From the NCBI RefSeq assembly GCF_023856365.1, contig NC_064535.1, positions 12,978,363 to 13,042,362 of the forward strand: 64,000 nt of DNA, in the 5' to 3' direction. Each line of letters opens with the position of its first letter. Within the stretch, counting starts at the first letter, position 1. This document shows positions 52,661-64,000 of this stretch, one piece after another. The stretch comes from Brienomyrus brachyistius. Its lineage: Eukaryota; Chordata; Actinopteri; Osteoglossiformes; Mormyridae. Under the pieces are notes generated by a model. That model was not told the origin of the DNA and ran no database searches. It worked only from the letters and a program-made list of their open reading frames with translations. The translations under genes were made by a program, and so were the position numbers.

Positions 52661-54346
52661 CATAACTGTTATGTTTCAAAGTGAAAATTATTTGTTTTTA
52701 CTATTTACGTTCTTGCCCAGAAAGAGTGTATGTGCAGCTTTAAAACAACACAGTCTTTAAAAAATATATAGCAGTATAGAACATGGAAATTGGTTGGTAT
52801 GTTTTACTCAGGGTGATACAGTACAAAATGGCAGGCTTTAGATTCACCTTGTTTAAAAAGTTTTTGTACCACAGCAAATTATATTTTATGAACTTAGAAA
52901 TATATAGATTTAACAACAGTAATGTGCATATATCCAATAAACGTGATGCTAAGAACAATATAGAATAACCAATTAATGTATGCAGTTATTGTAATTTTAT
53001 TATTCAATATACTTAGATTTTGATTTTTCTAACGATACATCATAAGCTCTTCATAAGTTCTTAGAATTTTTAAACGTTTAGTTCCGCTTATAGGCATCAT
53101 CAAACAGTAAACATGAACCTTGTTTTTAATCATTTTAAAACCATTTATTTATTAAAAAAAAATAATCTGTTTTTTAGATACACCCATTTACATTGCACCA
53201 TGAAGTAATAGGCTTTTTAATGGCAGACATTATAAGGCTTGAATCGTATTATATACTAAAATAATTATTTGGGGAATTTTATAAATTACTATAAACGAAG
53301 TGATGTTCATCATTTATGTATCCATCGTCTCAGCCACTCCCAATCACAAAATGCACTAAAACCTTATATTGCCACATTAGGACCCCAACGGGAATGACGA
53401 CGTGTATACATATAAAACGACCCGCGTTTGCATATGGATGTTCGATCTCAAGACATTCAAAATTTGTAGATTAAATTAAATTTAAATTACTATGGAAAGA
53501 ACACATGTGAATTGAGTTGGTAAAAATGATAAGCTAATAGAATTATATCGATATTGTTTAATTTCATTCAAAGGCCTATCCATCGCAAATTGAACGCCAA
53601 AGCGAATAAAGTATGACCTCAATTTCAAATAAAAATCAGCCGTTGTATTTATATTGTTTATTGATGATGTATTCATTTTTGCAGACACTTACAAACATTA
53701 TTTCCCCTCTCGACCAAATAATCACAACATTCAAAGTGAAAATATGCATAAAATAATATTCAAAATCATTGACCTAATATAACACTAAATTGAAGAGCAT
53801 TGCAGGTTTCTTTTGGGAGTAAACCTTCCTTGCGATTGTGGAAAAAATTTATGCAAACATTTGATTAGATATTGTGCATCACAACGTTTTGCACATCCAT
53901 GTGCGAATTCATATTATGAAATTCTACACGTTGCCAATTCTCTACATATTATTCGCGTGAAACGTGTTAACTTATCATTGACGCTGAATTCTTGTCCTCG
54001 ACTAAAATCTTACAAGTTTTAAAATAAACTTCCTGACTTTCGCCGGATGAACACGTGAAACAGGTGGATGGACTTGACAATCAAGTAATTACTCATTTAA
54101 AAGATCTGAGATCAAGCGAAAATCAGTACGAATGCGACCATCATGAGCCCTTCATACAAGTAAATTCATCGAATAAAAACGGTCCTGTTAAATTGAGGAA
54201 TCTTGTTTCAACATCACAATGCTCCATAGGCATAATTTGAAAACTTTAAGCAGACACCCCCCCACCCCCCAAGTTAATTGCATAATTATAAAAACATTGG
54301 GAGGCATTGAGGTGGTTTTACTGTGGCTCAGAGTTTTTTCTCAAGG

Positions 54347-55813
54347 TTAATACATTCCTCCGCATAACGCGCCGTTTGACAACCAAGGCTGAAAGCAGTA
54401 CATGTAGGGGTAATATTGATAGGCTTGATACAGTGGAATGACAGGTGAATTGGATAACTCTTCGGTTCTGTATTGCTTCTGGTCGTTCCTCACCAGTACT
54501 TTTACTGCGACTTTTTTGGCTATTGCTGGCGGGGAACTTGCTGCGAATTCAGTTGCCATTTGGCGCCGTTTAGTTTTGTATCTCCTGTTCTGGAACCAGA
54601 TCTTCACCTGGGTTTCTGTTAGTTTAAGAGCCCCGGCCAGGTCTGCCCGTTCTGGACCAGAGAGGTACCGCTGCAAATTAAAGCGCCTCTCCAGCTCATA
54701 AACCTGCGCGTGAGTGAAGGCTGCTCGAGAACGTTTCTTGCTGGAATTGGGGTGATCACCAAGGCCGCAACTCTCTGGCAGTTGTTTATTCTTGGCTGCA
54801 TTAAAACAGAAAACAAAAGAACCCGACTTTTTATCAAAATGTTATCATTGCAATAGAAATCTTGTTAAATGCGTTTCTTTTTTAAACTACACATGCTAGT
54901 TAGAGTTACATGCCTAAGCAATGTGAATTAGTATACTTCTGACGCGAGACCCGTCAGGTACAGTCACACGAGGCTTTAGAAAACTTTCAGAACTGACCGT
55001 GACTTAAAGCCTACAAATTATAAATGGTAACGTGTTCTTGAGGAGGTCATAATGATCTGAGAAATGTATATTAAGCCTAAGTATGTATTCTATGAATTAT
55101 GCAAACAAGCAATGCTTTTTGAACACTGTTGATAAAAAACAGGCTACAGTTAAAAATGAAAACTGGCTACAAAGCACTAAGACATATAGACAATACTAAC
55201 AAGTTTTTACCATGATTAAAAATAAAACGAAAACAAGTCAATACTTTTGTTAAAGTCCCAGCTGCGAGTTGTTTTTGATATATTTCTGAGAAGGTACTAA
55301 CAGTAAAAATGCCATGGCGAAACACCAGCTTTGACGATCCCATCTACGGAACTAGAATAATTTGTCAATTTATTTTATTATCATATATGAACTTTTTATG
55401 TGTTTAGAAAAAAAACTCATATATATGTGACATCAGTCACATTTATTGGTTAATCATAATATACCTTTGTCGCAGTCGTCATACTCAGGTTCCTCTCCAG
55501 TAGATCCATCTTCGCAAGAGGTTTCGTCAGATGAAGAGCTGTGTCGGACGTACTGCTTGCATTGTCCTGCCATGATCCTTGTACTCTGAATGTTCGACTT
55601 CATCTCAAGCCGAATCCGCTTTTTCTGTTCACGGTAATCCTTTGGGGAGACATGGTTCCATCCCTCCGTCCTGTTTGCAATTTTCATCTGTAGATCAGAT
55701 TTATCAAGTACACATAAATGTGTGTTTCTCCTGGTGACAGGACTAGTAAACTGAGACTCACGTCCTCGGGTTAATATGTCATTAATCGAGAAAGAAGTAC
55801 GACTTTCTGCCAT
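54347..55813 (-). CDS. nkx3.3: NK3-type homeodomain transcription factor, probably Nkx3.3
   Basis: Sequence-specific nuclear transcription factor of the NK3/bagpipe class. Two exons, 55465-55813 and 54347-54795, join with matching phase to encode 265 residues. Residues 7-16 ([10 protein letters not shown]) are a tinman/EH1-type repression motif. An acidic, serine-rich linker ([22 protein letters not shown]) precedes the splice. The 60-residue homeodomain spans 136-195, with [13 protein letters not shown] in helix 3; Tyr at homeodomain position 54 is the NK-2/NK-3 hallmark. The C-terminus has the NK3-family stretch [11 protein letters not shown] and then a Tyr-rich tail ([16 protein letters not shown]). 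Within NK3, the choice of nkx3.3 over nkx3.1 or nkx3.2 rests on synteny with the slc25a28/nkx2.3 region and on the short acidic N-terminus. Phylogeny would settle it. The class is near certain and the paralogue is less so. The flanks are gene-poor, as expected for a developmentally regulated locus. Confidence 0.88.
54796..55464 (-). other. nkx3.3 intron
   Basis: A 669-bp phase-1 intron with donor gtatat and acceptor ttttaatgcag. AT-rich, with nothing further recognised. Confidence 0.85.
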
Positions 55814-57754
55814 CTATGGCGTTTGACGGACTCCGATTTATAAGTGTATGGCACCCAAATTACAACTGACAACAAAAACTTGAAGCCGCGTGCCTTCATC
55901 CAAAAATTTCGCCTGAACAAGTATTAGAATAATTTGCGCTGTCTTCCTTCTCTTGTTTTCGGCGATTTCTTTGCAGTATGCACTTGTCGGTCAAGTTAAC
56001 TGTGAATCTGTCAAAAATGTTTCGTCCCTGTAGGTAGATCCTGCAGAATAACAGAACTGTGAGTTGACTGGCTATCTGCTCTCTCTAGCTCCGCCCCTCT
56101 ATCTTTCCCCCTCGGAAAGATCCCTGGAGGTTCTTTTGATTCTGCATTCGCCATATCCCAGTATAATACACATATTTATTTTCCATCTGTGATGAATATG
56201 CAGAATTACCAAAGAATTCATTTTTGGTAATAGATTATTGTAGAAGTTCTATTTTTGCTTATACGGAGTGATACTAATTAGACAAGTTACAATTTAAGTG
56301 ACTTTTTTAATTTACATATAAGCAAGAATCGTGTGAAATTCGTATACATTTCCTGCTCAAGTAAAAAAAAACGACTAGGCCTACATTACAACTAATTCAG
56401 TATTTCTGAATCAATCGAAATAATTACTCGCATAAAAACAATACGATCGTATATGTATGTATGCAATTATTTATGTATTTTTGAAAGTGACTTTGAAAAA
56501 GAAACTAAAACAACGAACACGCACGCACTGTTTGAAACTGGAGATTATTTTTTTCCGCCACGATATTAAATGTTCTGTTGTAATATACTTACGTTTTAAC
56601 AAGACAATAAATCACGTGCAGCCTTTGATAAACAACACTTCTTTGTATTTTTGGAAAGAGCAGGTCAAAAAAAAATAATAATCCATGACGGAGAACTTGA
56701 GGATCTTTAGGCGATAAGGGCTGAAAAAGATAAAACACGGATGAAATACAAGTCGGTAGCAGAGGAAAGAAGTCCTACATTTGGTATACCTGGGTAAATA
56801 TACGGATACTTGCACTGGTTGATTCGGACAAGCGTTTTACTTGTTTGTAATATTTTCTTGACGTATGTATTTGTTCTGTTGTACACATATTCCGTAATAT
56901 CAGAAATGTTTGTTCACTGTATGACGAGATTCGAAAAAATTAGATATTAAATCTTACATGATACTAATAGGCCTAGTATAGTTCCTAATAATAGCTTATA
57001 GTAAAAAAAACAACAAAACAATATATTTGTTCTCGTTTTCTCACTATACATTTCTGGAAAATGATCTGCGTCTTCAATTGCATCATAGCATTTGCATACG
57101 GGCGTGGTGCTTGCAGTCGTGCATTGCAGCGCGGTAGACCTTGGCTATTTGTCATGTTTAAAATCAGTTATGTCAGTAGATTCAGAACATTATACATCCT
57201 GTGCTCTGTTGCACCGCAGTATATTTTTCCAGTTTGGTGGAACATGTTGCTCAGTGTTGGGCCCAAGATTTTCAGGGGGGGGGGGGGGGGTAATCAGTGG
57301 CTTTACCTGGATACCACCCTGGGTGGATATTGGGTATATTTAACGGGCACCAGGGTCCAGTTTGTGCCTGAGGTCTTTTGCAAGTCCCCTGCTGGGCAGT
57401 GGCGATGCTAGAGTTGCACCAGTAAGGCTAAAACCTCAAATGTTTTTAACCAAAGCTGCAAATCTTTTTTTTTTCCATCATATATTGTTGGGTATATGGT
57501 TTTGTTTTCCAAATTCAGAGCCAGTATGAACACAAAACTACTGTACTTCAAAAGGAGTAGACAGACCCAAACGCATTCACTAAGTGTGTTAAGTGTAAAA
57601 ACAATACATGCATTCTGTCAAAAAGTTTGCTGCAAGGTAGCATGATCAGCCCTACCTTGAACTTGATCCCCTAGTGGCATCTATATCATCAACACACATA
57701 ATTAGAATTTTGGTAATTATAGGTAAGGTACATTGATTTTCTAGGAAGTGCATG

Positions 57755-58330
57755 GTCATGGCAGGGCGTGATGAAGGAGGGAAGATCCATGTAGCAGCTC
57801 TCACCAAAAGGGGTTTATTTAACAAAATAGAACACATAGGGAGAACCAGAAAATAAAGGGAATGCAAGGGGTCAAAACAAACACCAAGGCAGGGAGGAAC
57901 ACAGGAAAACTACAATGACTGACATGGAATTTCTGTCATGGCTACAGCTCACACAGGCAAACAGCCTCAATAACCCCCTGAGGAACAGACCAAAAACAGG
58001 CACTTAAATACATTACTAACAAGACGAAAGACTGGTGAGAACCATAACTAATCAACTAATCACTAAGGACTTGGGGTAACAAGGAACAGGTGGGGTAAAT
58101 TAACAGATTCAGAAAGAGTCCAAACAATAAGGGAAACTAAAACAAGGAAAGCTGAACAAACAGGGAACAGGAAACAAAAAACAAGGAACTAACTGAAATA
58201 CACAAACACCTGATGAACTATGAAAACACAAAATAATAAATGGTTAACAAGTATAGGCTGGCCACCACAATAGGGGAGTTAGGACAGTGACCAACCACTT
58301 AAGCCACGTGTCTGCCAGGGGAACCGGCAA
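57755..58330. repeat. Dispersed repeat, copy 2 (related to 46985-47260)
   Basis: A/G-rich sequence carrying caccaaaaggggtttattta, aaggggtcaaaacaaacacc and ggcacttaaatacattacta, then many aggaacaggtgggg/aaacaaggaa phrases. No open frame of note. Confidence 0.5.
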
Positions 58331-58960
58331 ACACACTAGGGCAACACCAAATGGGATAGCCAGCAAGAACTGCTTTCCAGACAGGCAGAAGACACAAAGG
58401 ACAGGGTCAGTTTACAGATATGTGCTAGCCATACTCTGTCAGATTATGTAAGCTTGTAAATGAAGTTTAAGTATTTGAATTTTGCTTTTCGGAAATATGT
58501 TATAAAGTACCACGTCATATACACAAAATGTAAGCGACTCTCAAGTAACTGCAAAGATTTTGTAATTAGCTCCACCTTGTGGACATTTTCTGATATTCAC
58601 CTTATCATTATTCTGAAAAAAAGAAAAATAATAGCAGTAGTAGTAGAAGTCATTTTTATTTTATGATCGCGATCCTTCTTTGATCTCTGTATCTTGAATT
58701 GGCTGCTTTCGTTGTCACATAGTGTTTTGTGTCTTTACTGTAAGAGATAACAATCTGGTCTGGTTTTTAAAAGAATTGGCTTGATTAAAAACCAGACAAT
58801 AATATGCAATGTATGTTTGAGGTGTTATATAGTTACTGATATGCTGATGTTGATAGGCAAAGCTTTATAAACTTTATTATTGGACATGCCTTAATGTTAA
58901 GACTAATTTTGATTTGTAGACTAATTCAGGTCAGTCATGCATAACTGAGTATATGAAAAT

Positions 58961-59150
58961 CCATTTGTTTTCTATACCTGCTTGTCTTATGCAGAGTCAC
59001 AGGGCTCTGGAGCATATAGCAGAAGGCAGGGAATACATACCACACACACCATGTACAATTTAGCTGCTCCAATTGATTTTAGCATGTTTTTGGACTGTGG
59101 GGGAAGCCACACGATGACACAAGGAACAAGAATATTTATGAATTTCTTGC
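58961..59150 (-). mobile_element. Old SINE copy, minus orientation
   Basis: ttttctatacctgcttgtct, tttagctgctccaattgatt and agcatgtttttggactgtgg match the reverse complement of the 3' half of the 51535-51904 SINE family. Confidence 0.6.
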
Positions 59151-62100
59151 TTCTTTTTGGCACTCTTCTCAAAACATTTGGACCATGTCTATTTGAACTT
59201 ATCGTAAACATACGTTGGAGTATGACATCAACAAACCTACGACCAGGCGCAGATCTAGAAGAGCATTAGCTTGATTGTAAGGGTTCTCCAGAAAGTCTCG
59301 CGACTGTAAAAGTTTGTGTTATTTAGATTTCATCAGTAAGAATAAATGTTGCAGGTACTTCAGTCCAGTAATTGTAATTTGAACCTTACAATTTATTTTA
59401 TTTTGCAGGGTGTTTGGTTCAGGGCAATGTAAAAGTGAGGCAAATAGCACATTGCACACAGTGGCTTTCTAGGAGTCAACTAGACATATATGCAGCTATG
59501 CTTAGTTACAGAGTTCCCAGTTATAAGTGTAAGTAGTATTGGATCAAGAACTACACATCATCTTCCAACAAATAGGGACAATGCAATGACGAGAAGTGCA
59601 ACATTAAGAACATTCTAGTAACACTGAAAGACATCAGTCTAGTGGAGGAATTCCTGAAACAGATTTATCATCTCTCTAGCGATGTGCATATAGACGACAA
59701 ATATATCCCTGCAAATATATTCTGGCATCCCTGGCATTAGCAAAATCTGGCATTCCTGGATTATTTGAGTTAAACTCTTTATGCTCATAAACTCACCATT
59801 ATTCCAGAGCAGTTTAAGTTATATTCAAAAGGCAAATTGTTCTTGGGATGACATTAGAAGTGCTTGGTGACTTGTAACTTATATTTGCCCTCTCTTTGGT
59901 TAGTCCTAGAGCAAATTAAAACAATTACAGTGCATGTCATAGTGTGTGCATACCAAAGGCACCTTTTATTGTAACTATGTTTTACTATGTAGCCTAAAGA
60001 CAAGTTTAGACTTATACTCGTATATAAATAATGTTTCTACCTAACAGATTCCCAAATTATCCATGTAAAGCCGTTACAGTCATATATTAATATTTCAAGT
60101 ACCTCTCACTAGTGCTAGTTCTCATCCAGTAATGTCCATTTTTTATATTGGACATCAGATAAGACTTAACTGATAATTTTGAAATTAGAATAAACCTATT
60201 AGCAGCACTAAGCAAACAACATTTAATATCTGTCATCACCTTGTACATTTCACATGTTAACAAATTGTCAGGTAGATACCATCTCCCAGTATATTCGACA
60301 ACCCACTGATTATCCGATTTCTTAATGACTGACAGCTGATCATGTTCCTTCATATCACCCGTATTTCCTTTTTTGTCCTCTAAAAAAAAACTTTTCATGC
60401 ATGTGTGACATCCAAACCATAGACTGCCCAAGCATGTCTGGATCATACCACTTTACCTTCTTGGGGAGTCTTGTTTTTTCACTACATAAAGCATCTTTCA
60501 AGTAAGAATCAAATATAGCCCATATAACAGAATGACCAGTTGCAATGATAAATATTTTCAATCTGGTAAAAATCTGAGTGGTTTAGATTTAATTCTTTGC
60601 CAAATTGCATTAATTAATTGGATTAATTTAATATTCTTTCACACGTCTGTGGGAGTGTTAAGACAAGTAATTACTAACTCTTTTCAAAGGCTAGTATCTT
60701 CCAATACTGAATCCCCCGAATGTATTCAAATCCAAAATGAATATCAACTAATCCGCATGATATGTTTGTGCAGTTTTTATAACTAAATATTTCAGTTAAC
60801 AGCTCATAACAAGCACACAAAAACATGCCCTGTACATAGGCTAATAGTTTAACTAATGTTATAAATGTCAATGTTGCCAGTTAAACCTAATTTTATCCCT
60901 TAATTCCTGTAAACGCAACCTGCATGTTTGCGAAGCTATTGTTCACTTAATATATTCATTCAGTATATCAATTCAGTATACTGATATATACTGATATATT
61001 AAATATGTTGATTATGATGTATATACATTGGTAAAGAAATAAATATTATCTTTACCTAGTTTATCTTTGTATCTATAGATGTATGCAATGGGAATATGTG
61101 TTACATTATCCGTAATGTATTTAGCATTATTTAGCAAAAACTCCAGAACAGTATTTTATACTAATCAGTGTTGGAGGTATGGCTTTATTCGTAGATGATT
61201 TGCATTTATTACAAGAATCTCTTATTTCATCGTGCGTTAATATGTTTCCTTTCCTAGATGTAAAGCATTTTGGATAATTTTTATTTTATTAAACTTAATA
61301 ATTATCTTCTTGGTGGCATATTTATATTGTAGTGTAAAGACACGAATGTTGTTTCTGTTTTGTTTTGCTGTGTTGATGCTTTGAACCAGCTACGAAATCT
61401 CGGACAACAGCGTTCTGTCGCCAACCGCATTTACACTCAAAGGTGCGGCCCTGCACTTATGCTGACGCAATTACTGATACACGTCCGAAGCATTCGGTTC
61501 CGATAATTTTATTTGGTCTTAAAAATAAACTAGCAAATTGATCACCACTAAACCGAATGTCACAGTGAACAATGTATTCTGTCGATGATTTCCCCGAGAA
61601 CGGAATAGTCTTATAGGGAAAAGCATGCGGCGGAGTTGTCACCGCATTTTCCTATAAGTCTGGTGCAATGTGATTTCCTTTGTCACATATTTTTTTCTCA
61701 TTTGTTTTGTATTCTTGCCTTACCCGTAAATCATTATATGACGCGTCAAGATCTTCAATTGTAATATTTATGGGTTTACATTGTGTTTTATAATTTTACA
61801 AATATTTACTAGTTTAAAAAATATTCAACTTTATAGAAATGCTTATATCGCAAAAGAATTTATGTATGACGTTTAAAAGAGATTTATGTAGATCTCTTCT
61901 CCGGCTGTGTTCCATTCAAACTGTAGTTTCTGCTTCCTGTCTGTGTTCTTGACCCACCATCGTAGGGGTTTCTGTTTAATTTACTGGTAATCCACAGTTC
62001 TGAGAAGCGTGTATGGTTAATCTATGTGTAATCACTGAGACGCAGACAAATACTGCAGAAACGGCCTGGTTTATTTTTAAATCTTAATTACGGGTCCAAG

Positions 62101-63559
62101 ATCTAGCGGTGCTGGATGCCTATTTTTATTATTATTATTTTTTGCTTTTGAATAAATAACTAATCGTGTTTTTAAATATATAAATTAAATGGGATTAAAA
62201 CATAAGTGAAAATATATGAAATATCTGAGCTTATAGGACCTACCATGGATACAAATCTGCGTCAGATTTAACTTAAATTAATTACGCTTTATATTTTCCG
62301 GCCTCTGAATGTTGTGCTTTATAAGTTGCCTTTTTTCAGTTTCCTTGAAAACGTTTTCTTTGTAATGGAGCGGCAGCTAGGCCTTGTTTAGAACGAGGGC
62401 CCCTCATTCATAAAGGTTTTGCTCCACGCTAAAATTACGTTATTGGAGAGAAGGATAAGGTGCAACACTTCATACAAGGTGGATAGTTAAAATATATTTT
62501 ATTGCCTAAACTGTTGAAATGAGCGATTTAGTTTATAAATGCATTTAGACGTTAATCACTTAAACGTATACGCTGCTTCGCACTGTCGTTTGCGTCCGTA
62601 TATCTCAATTCATTTCGTTTTTCCTACATCACAGAATCTCTCACTTTCCGTACTCCCTTTTCTCAAGTAGACAAATGGGTAAACTTGTAGCAATAATGAC
62701 CCCGCTTTCAGACACCAGCCTCCCGCTGTACCCCCATCTCATGGACCCTGACTGGAGTGCTCTCCCAACCCCCCCCCCCCTCCCCAATCAGAGCCCCTTT
62801 CTCAGTGAACAAAAAAGAACGAACAAAACTGAACACATTTCTATCCATTCTCCAACCAAAGTAGCGCAGCTAGCTTGTTAAGATAATGTCCCTGCTCCTG
62901 CCTCATTTAAGAATATTTTAGGACGTCAATCTTGCAGCTCTTGGACTCTTTTGTTTTTCCTGAAGCCCCAAGCTTCCTACCACACACCTTTTGTTCATGA
63001 CTCCAATAACGGCTATTATGCACAGCCCGTAGCCCAAGCCTAACTGCTTCTTTCATGGTTTTTAAGATGCTTAATCGCGTCGTCAGAGCTTCCCAATGTA
63101 GGAATAACTTCCTCCTTTCACAGCACTTGGCACATGGACAATTATTCTGAGTCCGCACAGCCTTTCCTTTCTGCCTTCAATAAGACATTTTGGGTAAAAG
63201 GGAAGGACTGGACAAAGATGTGCCATGCTATAATCAGCACTCAATGCTGTTAGCCAGTTCTGTTGGTTATGTTTCACAATGTGTGGAAAGGCAAACCTGA
63301 AATCAAGTAATGCATTGAGAAAATACAAATGTCGCTGGAACGTTATAATTGTATATGTGAGAAATACAACATTTCCACTGGTTTATACAATATTTGTGCA
63401 TTTGTGGAGCTAGATGTAGCTTATTTAGCAAAATTATGATTTTCATCAACTAACGTGTATTAAGCACAAATACAAAGCAAAACTGAATCTTACATCATTA
63501 TCAAGACAATGAGTGTTTTCATATAGGTCTGGGCTGTGAATTCGAAATGAGATTAATAT

Positions 63560-63619
63560 CGTTTACAGTCCCTTCTAATATCTGCTTAATAGCATTTACA
63601 GTCCTTTCTAATATCTGCT
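63560..63619. repeat. Two-copy tandem duplication, ~32 bp
   Basis: tttacagtcccttctaatat ctgctta is followed directly by tttacagtcctttctaatat ctgctta with one substitution, in the desert upstream of nkx3.3. Confidence 0.85.
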
Positions 63620-64000
63620 TACGAAAAACAGTATATTCATGCTACATACGTATAAACTGTTTATTTTCCCATTACTTTAGGAAACTCAGATTGGTTTCCA
63701 TAGACGTATTCGCCATAAAGTTTGTAACTTTTATGCAGATTTACCTGCAGTAATAAATAGTATATCTTGTTTTTAGAGACGCTGATTTCTAATCATTTAT
63801 GAAGAAAGTAATCAGATTGAATTAGCGTTTTCCTTGGTTAACATAACGTCAAACGCACTTAGAAATATACAGAGCAGATGACATTTCAGTTGAGACAAAT
63901 TGCAGTGTCTTCAGATACCAACCAACCAACAAAACACCTAGTTTTGCTTTAGAAATACTGCAGCGAGTTCAAATTCCTTAGCGTCGATCCTGGTCTTGTG

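Larger units (their letters stand above)
39686..54346. other. Intergenic tract slc25a28 - nkx3.3
   Basis: A 14.7-kb tract between convergent genes. Recognisable contents are repeats: SINE fragments at 40985-41170 and 52400-52660, a Tc1-like fossil at 42120-42332, a partial MITE at 44828, a G-run at 44879-44896, CCA and GT microsatellites at 46545-46572 and 46923-46934, a dispersed repeat at 46985-47260, and an intact SINE at 51535. The section 49000-51000 is AT-rich and featureless. No exon is supported. Confidence 0.6.
55814..64000. other. AT-rich gene desert upstream of nkx3.3
   Basis: No exon is recognised on either strand over 8.2 kb. It contains a 16-base G-run (57275-57290), a dispersed repeat (57755-58330), an old SINE (58961-59150), and a tandem duplication at about 63560-63619. 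The rest is AT-rich unique sequence where nkx3.3 or neighbouring nkx2.3 enhancers could lie. Confidence 0.6.

Noticed and set aside
55836..55843. TATAAAT-like box upstream of nkx3.3
   Set aside because: It is only about 25 bp from the ATG, which would put transcription start at the start codon; probably coincidental AT-rich sequence.

Overview
This is a vertebrate, almost certainly teleost, nuclear window. Genes are split into many short exons with GT-AG introns, intergenic DNA is AT-rich, and fish-type SINEs, MITEs and hAT remnants are spread throughout. The loxl4 - pyroxd2 - slc25a28 - nkx3.3 neighbourhood corresponds to the LOXL4/PYROXD2/SLC25A28/NKX2-3 region of human 10q24. One SINE family resembles repeats I associate with bony-tongue fishes, but that is a weak memory-based hint and I do not assign a species.

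Layout. (1) 582-15130, minus: loxl4, a secreted lysyl oxidase-like enzyme with four SRCR domains and a catalytic domain. Thirteen coding exons (756 codons) are present and the 3' end runs off the left edge. (2) 20574-26572, minus: pyroxd2, a complete 16-exon, 582-residue mitochondrial FAD oxidoreductase. (3) 32925-39685, plus: slc25a28 (mitoferrin-2), a complete 4-exon, 386-residue mitochondrial iron carrier. (4) 54347-55813, minus: a 2-exon NK-class homeobox gene of 265 residues, best called nkx3.3, a paralogue that mammals have lost. Every exon join was checked by hand: splice sites are GT/AG and codon phases close exactly, giving uninterrupted proteins of family length.

The genes form no operon-like unit and are independent housekeeping or developmental loci. 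loxl4 and pyroxd2 are tandem on the minus strand. pyroxd2 and slc25a28 diverge from a 6.3-kb spacer that holds most of the well-defined mobile elements. slc25a28 and nkx3.3 converge on a 14.7-kb gene-free tract. The last 8 kb, upstream of nkx3.3, is an AT-rich desert typical of the surroundings of developmental homeobox genes.

No new multi-gene system was found. The most informative non-genic signals are a non-autonomous hAT element with a perfect 8-bp target duplication (30760-31047), a SINE with a 14-bp target duplication (51535-51904), three families of long-hairpin MITEs (one present twice in loxl4 introns), a nested SINE insertion (19643-19777), and an 11-copy 33-bp minisatellite (28562-28915) bordered by one arm of a 1.7-kb-spaced duplicated sequence.
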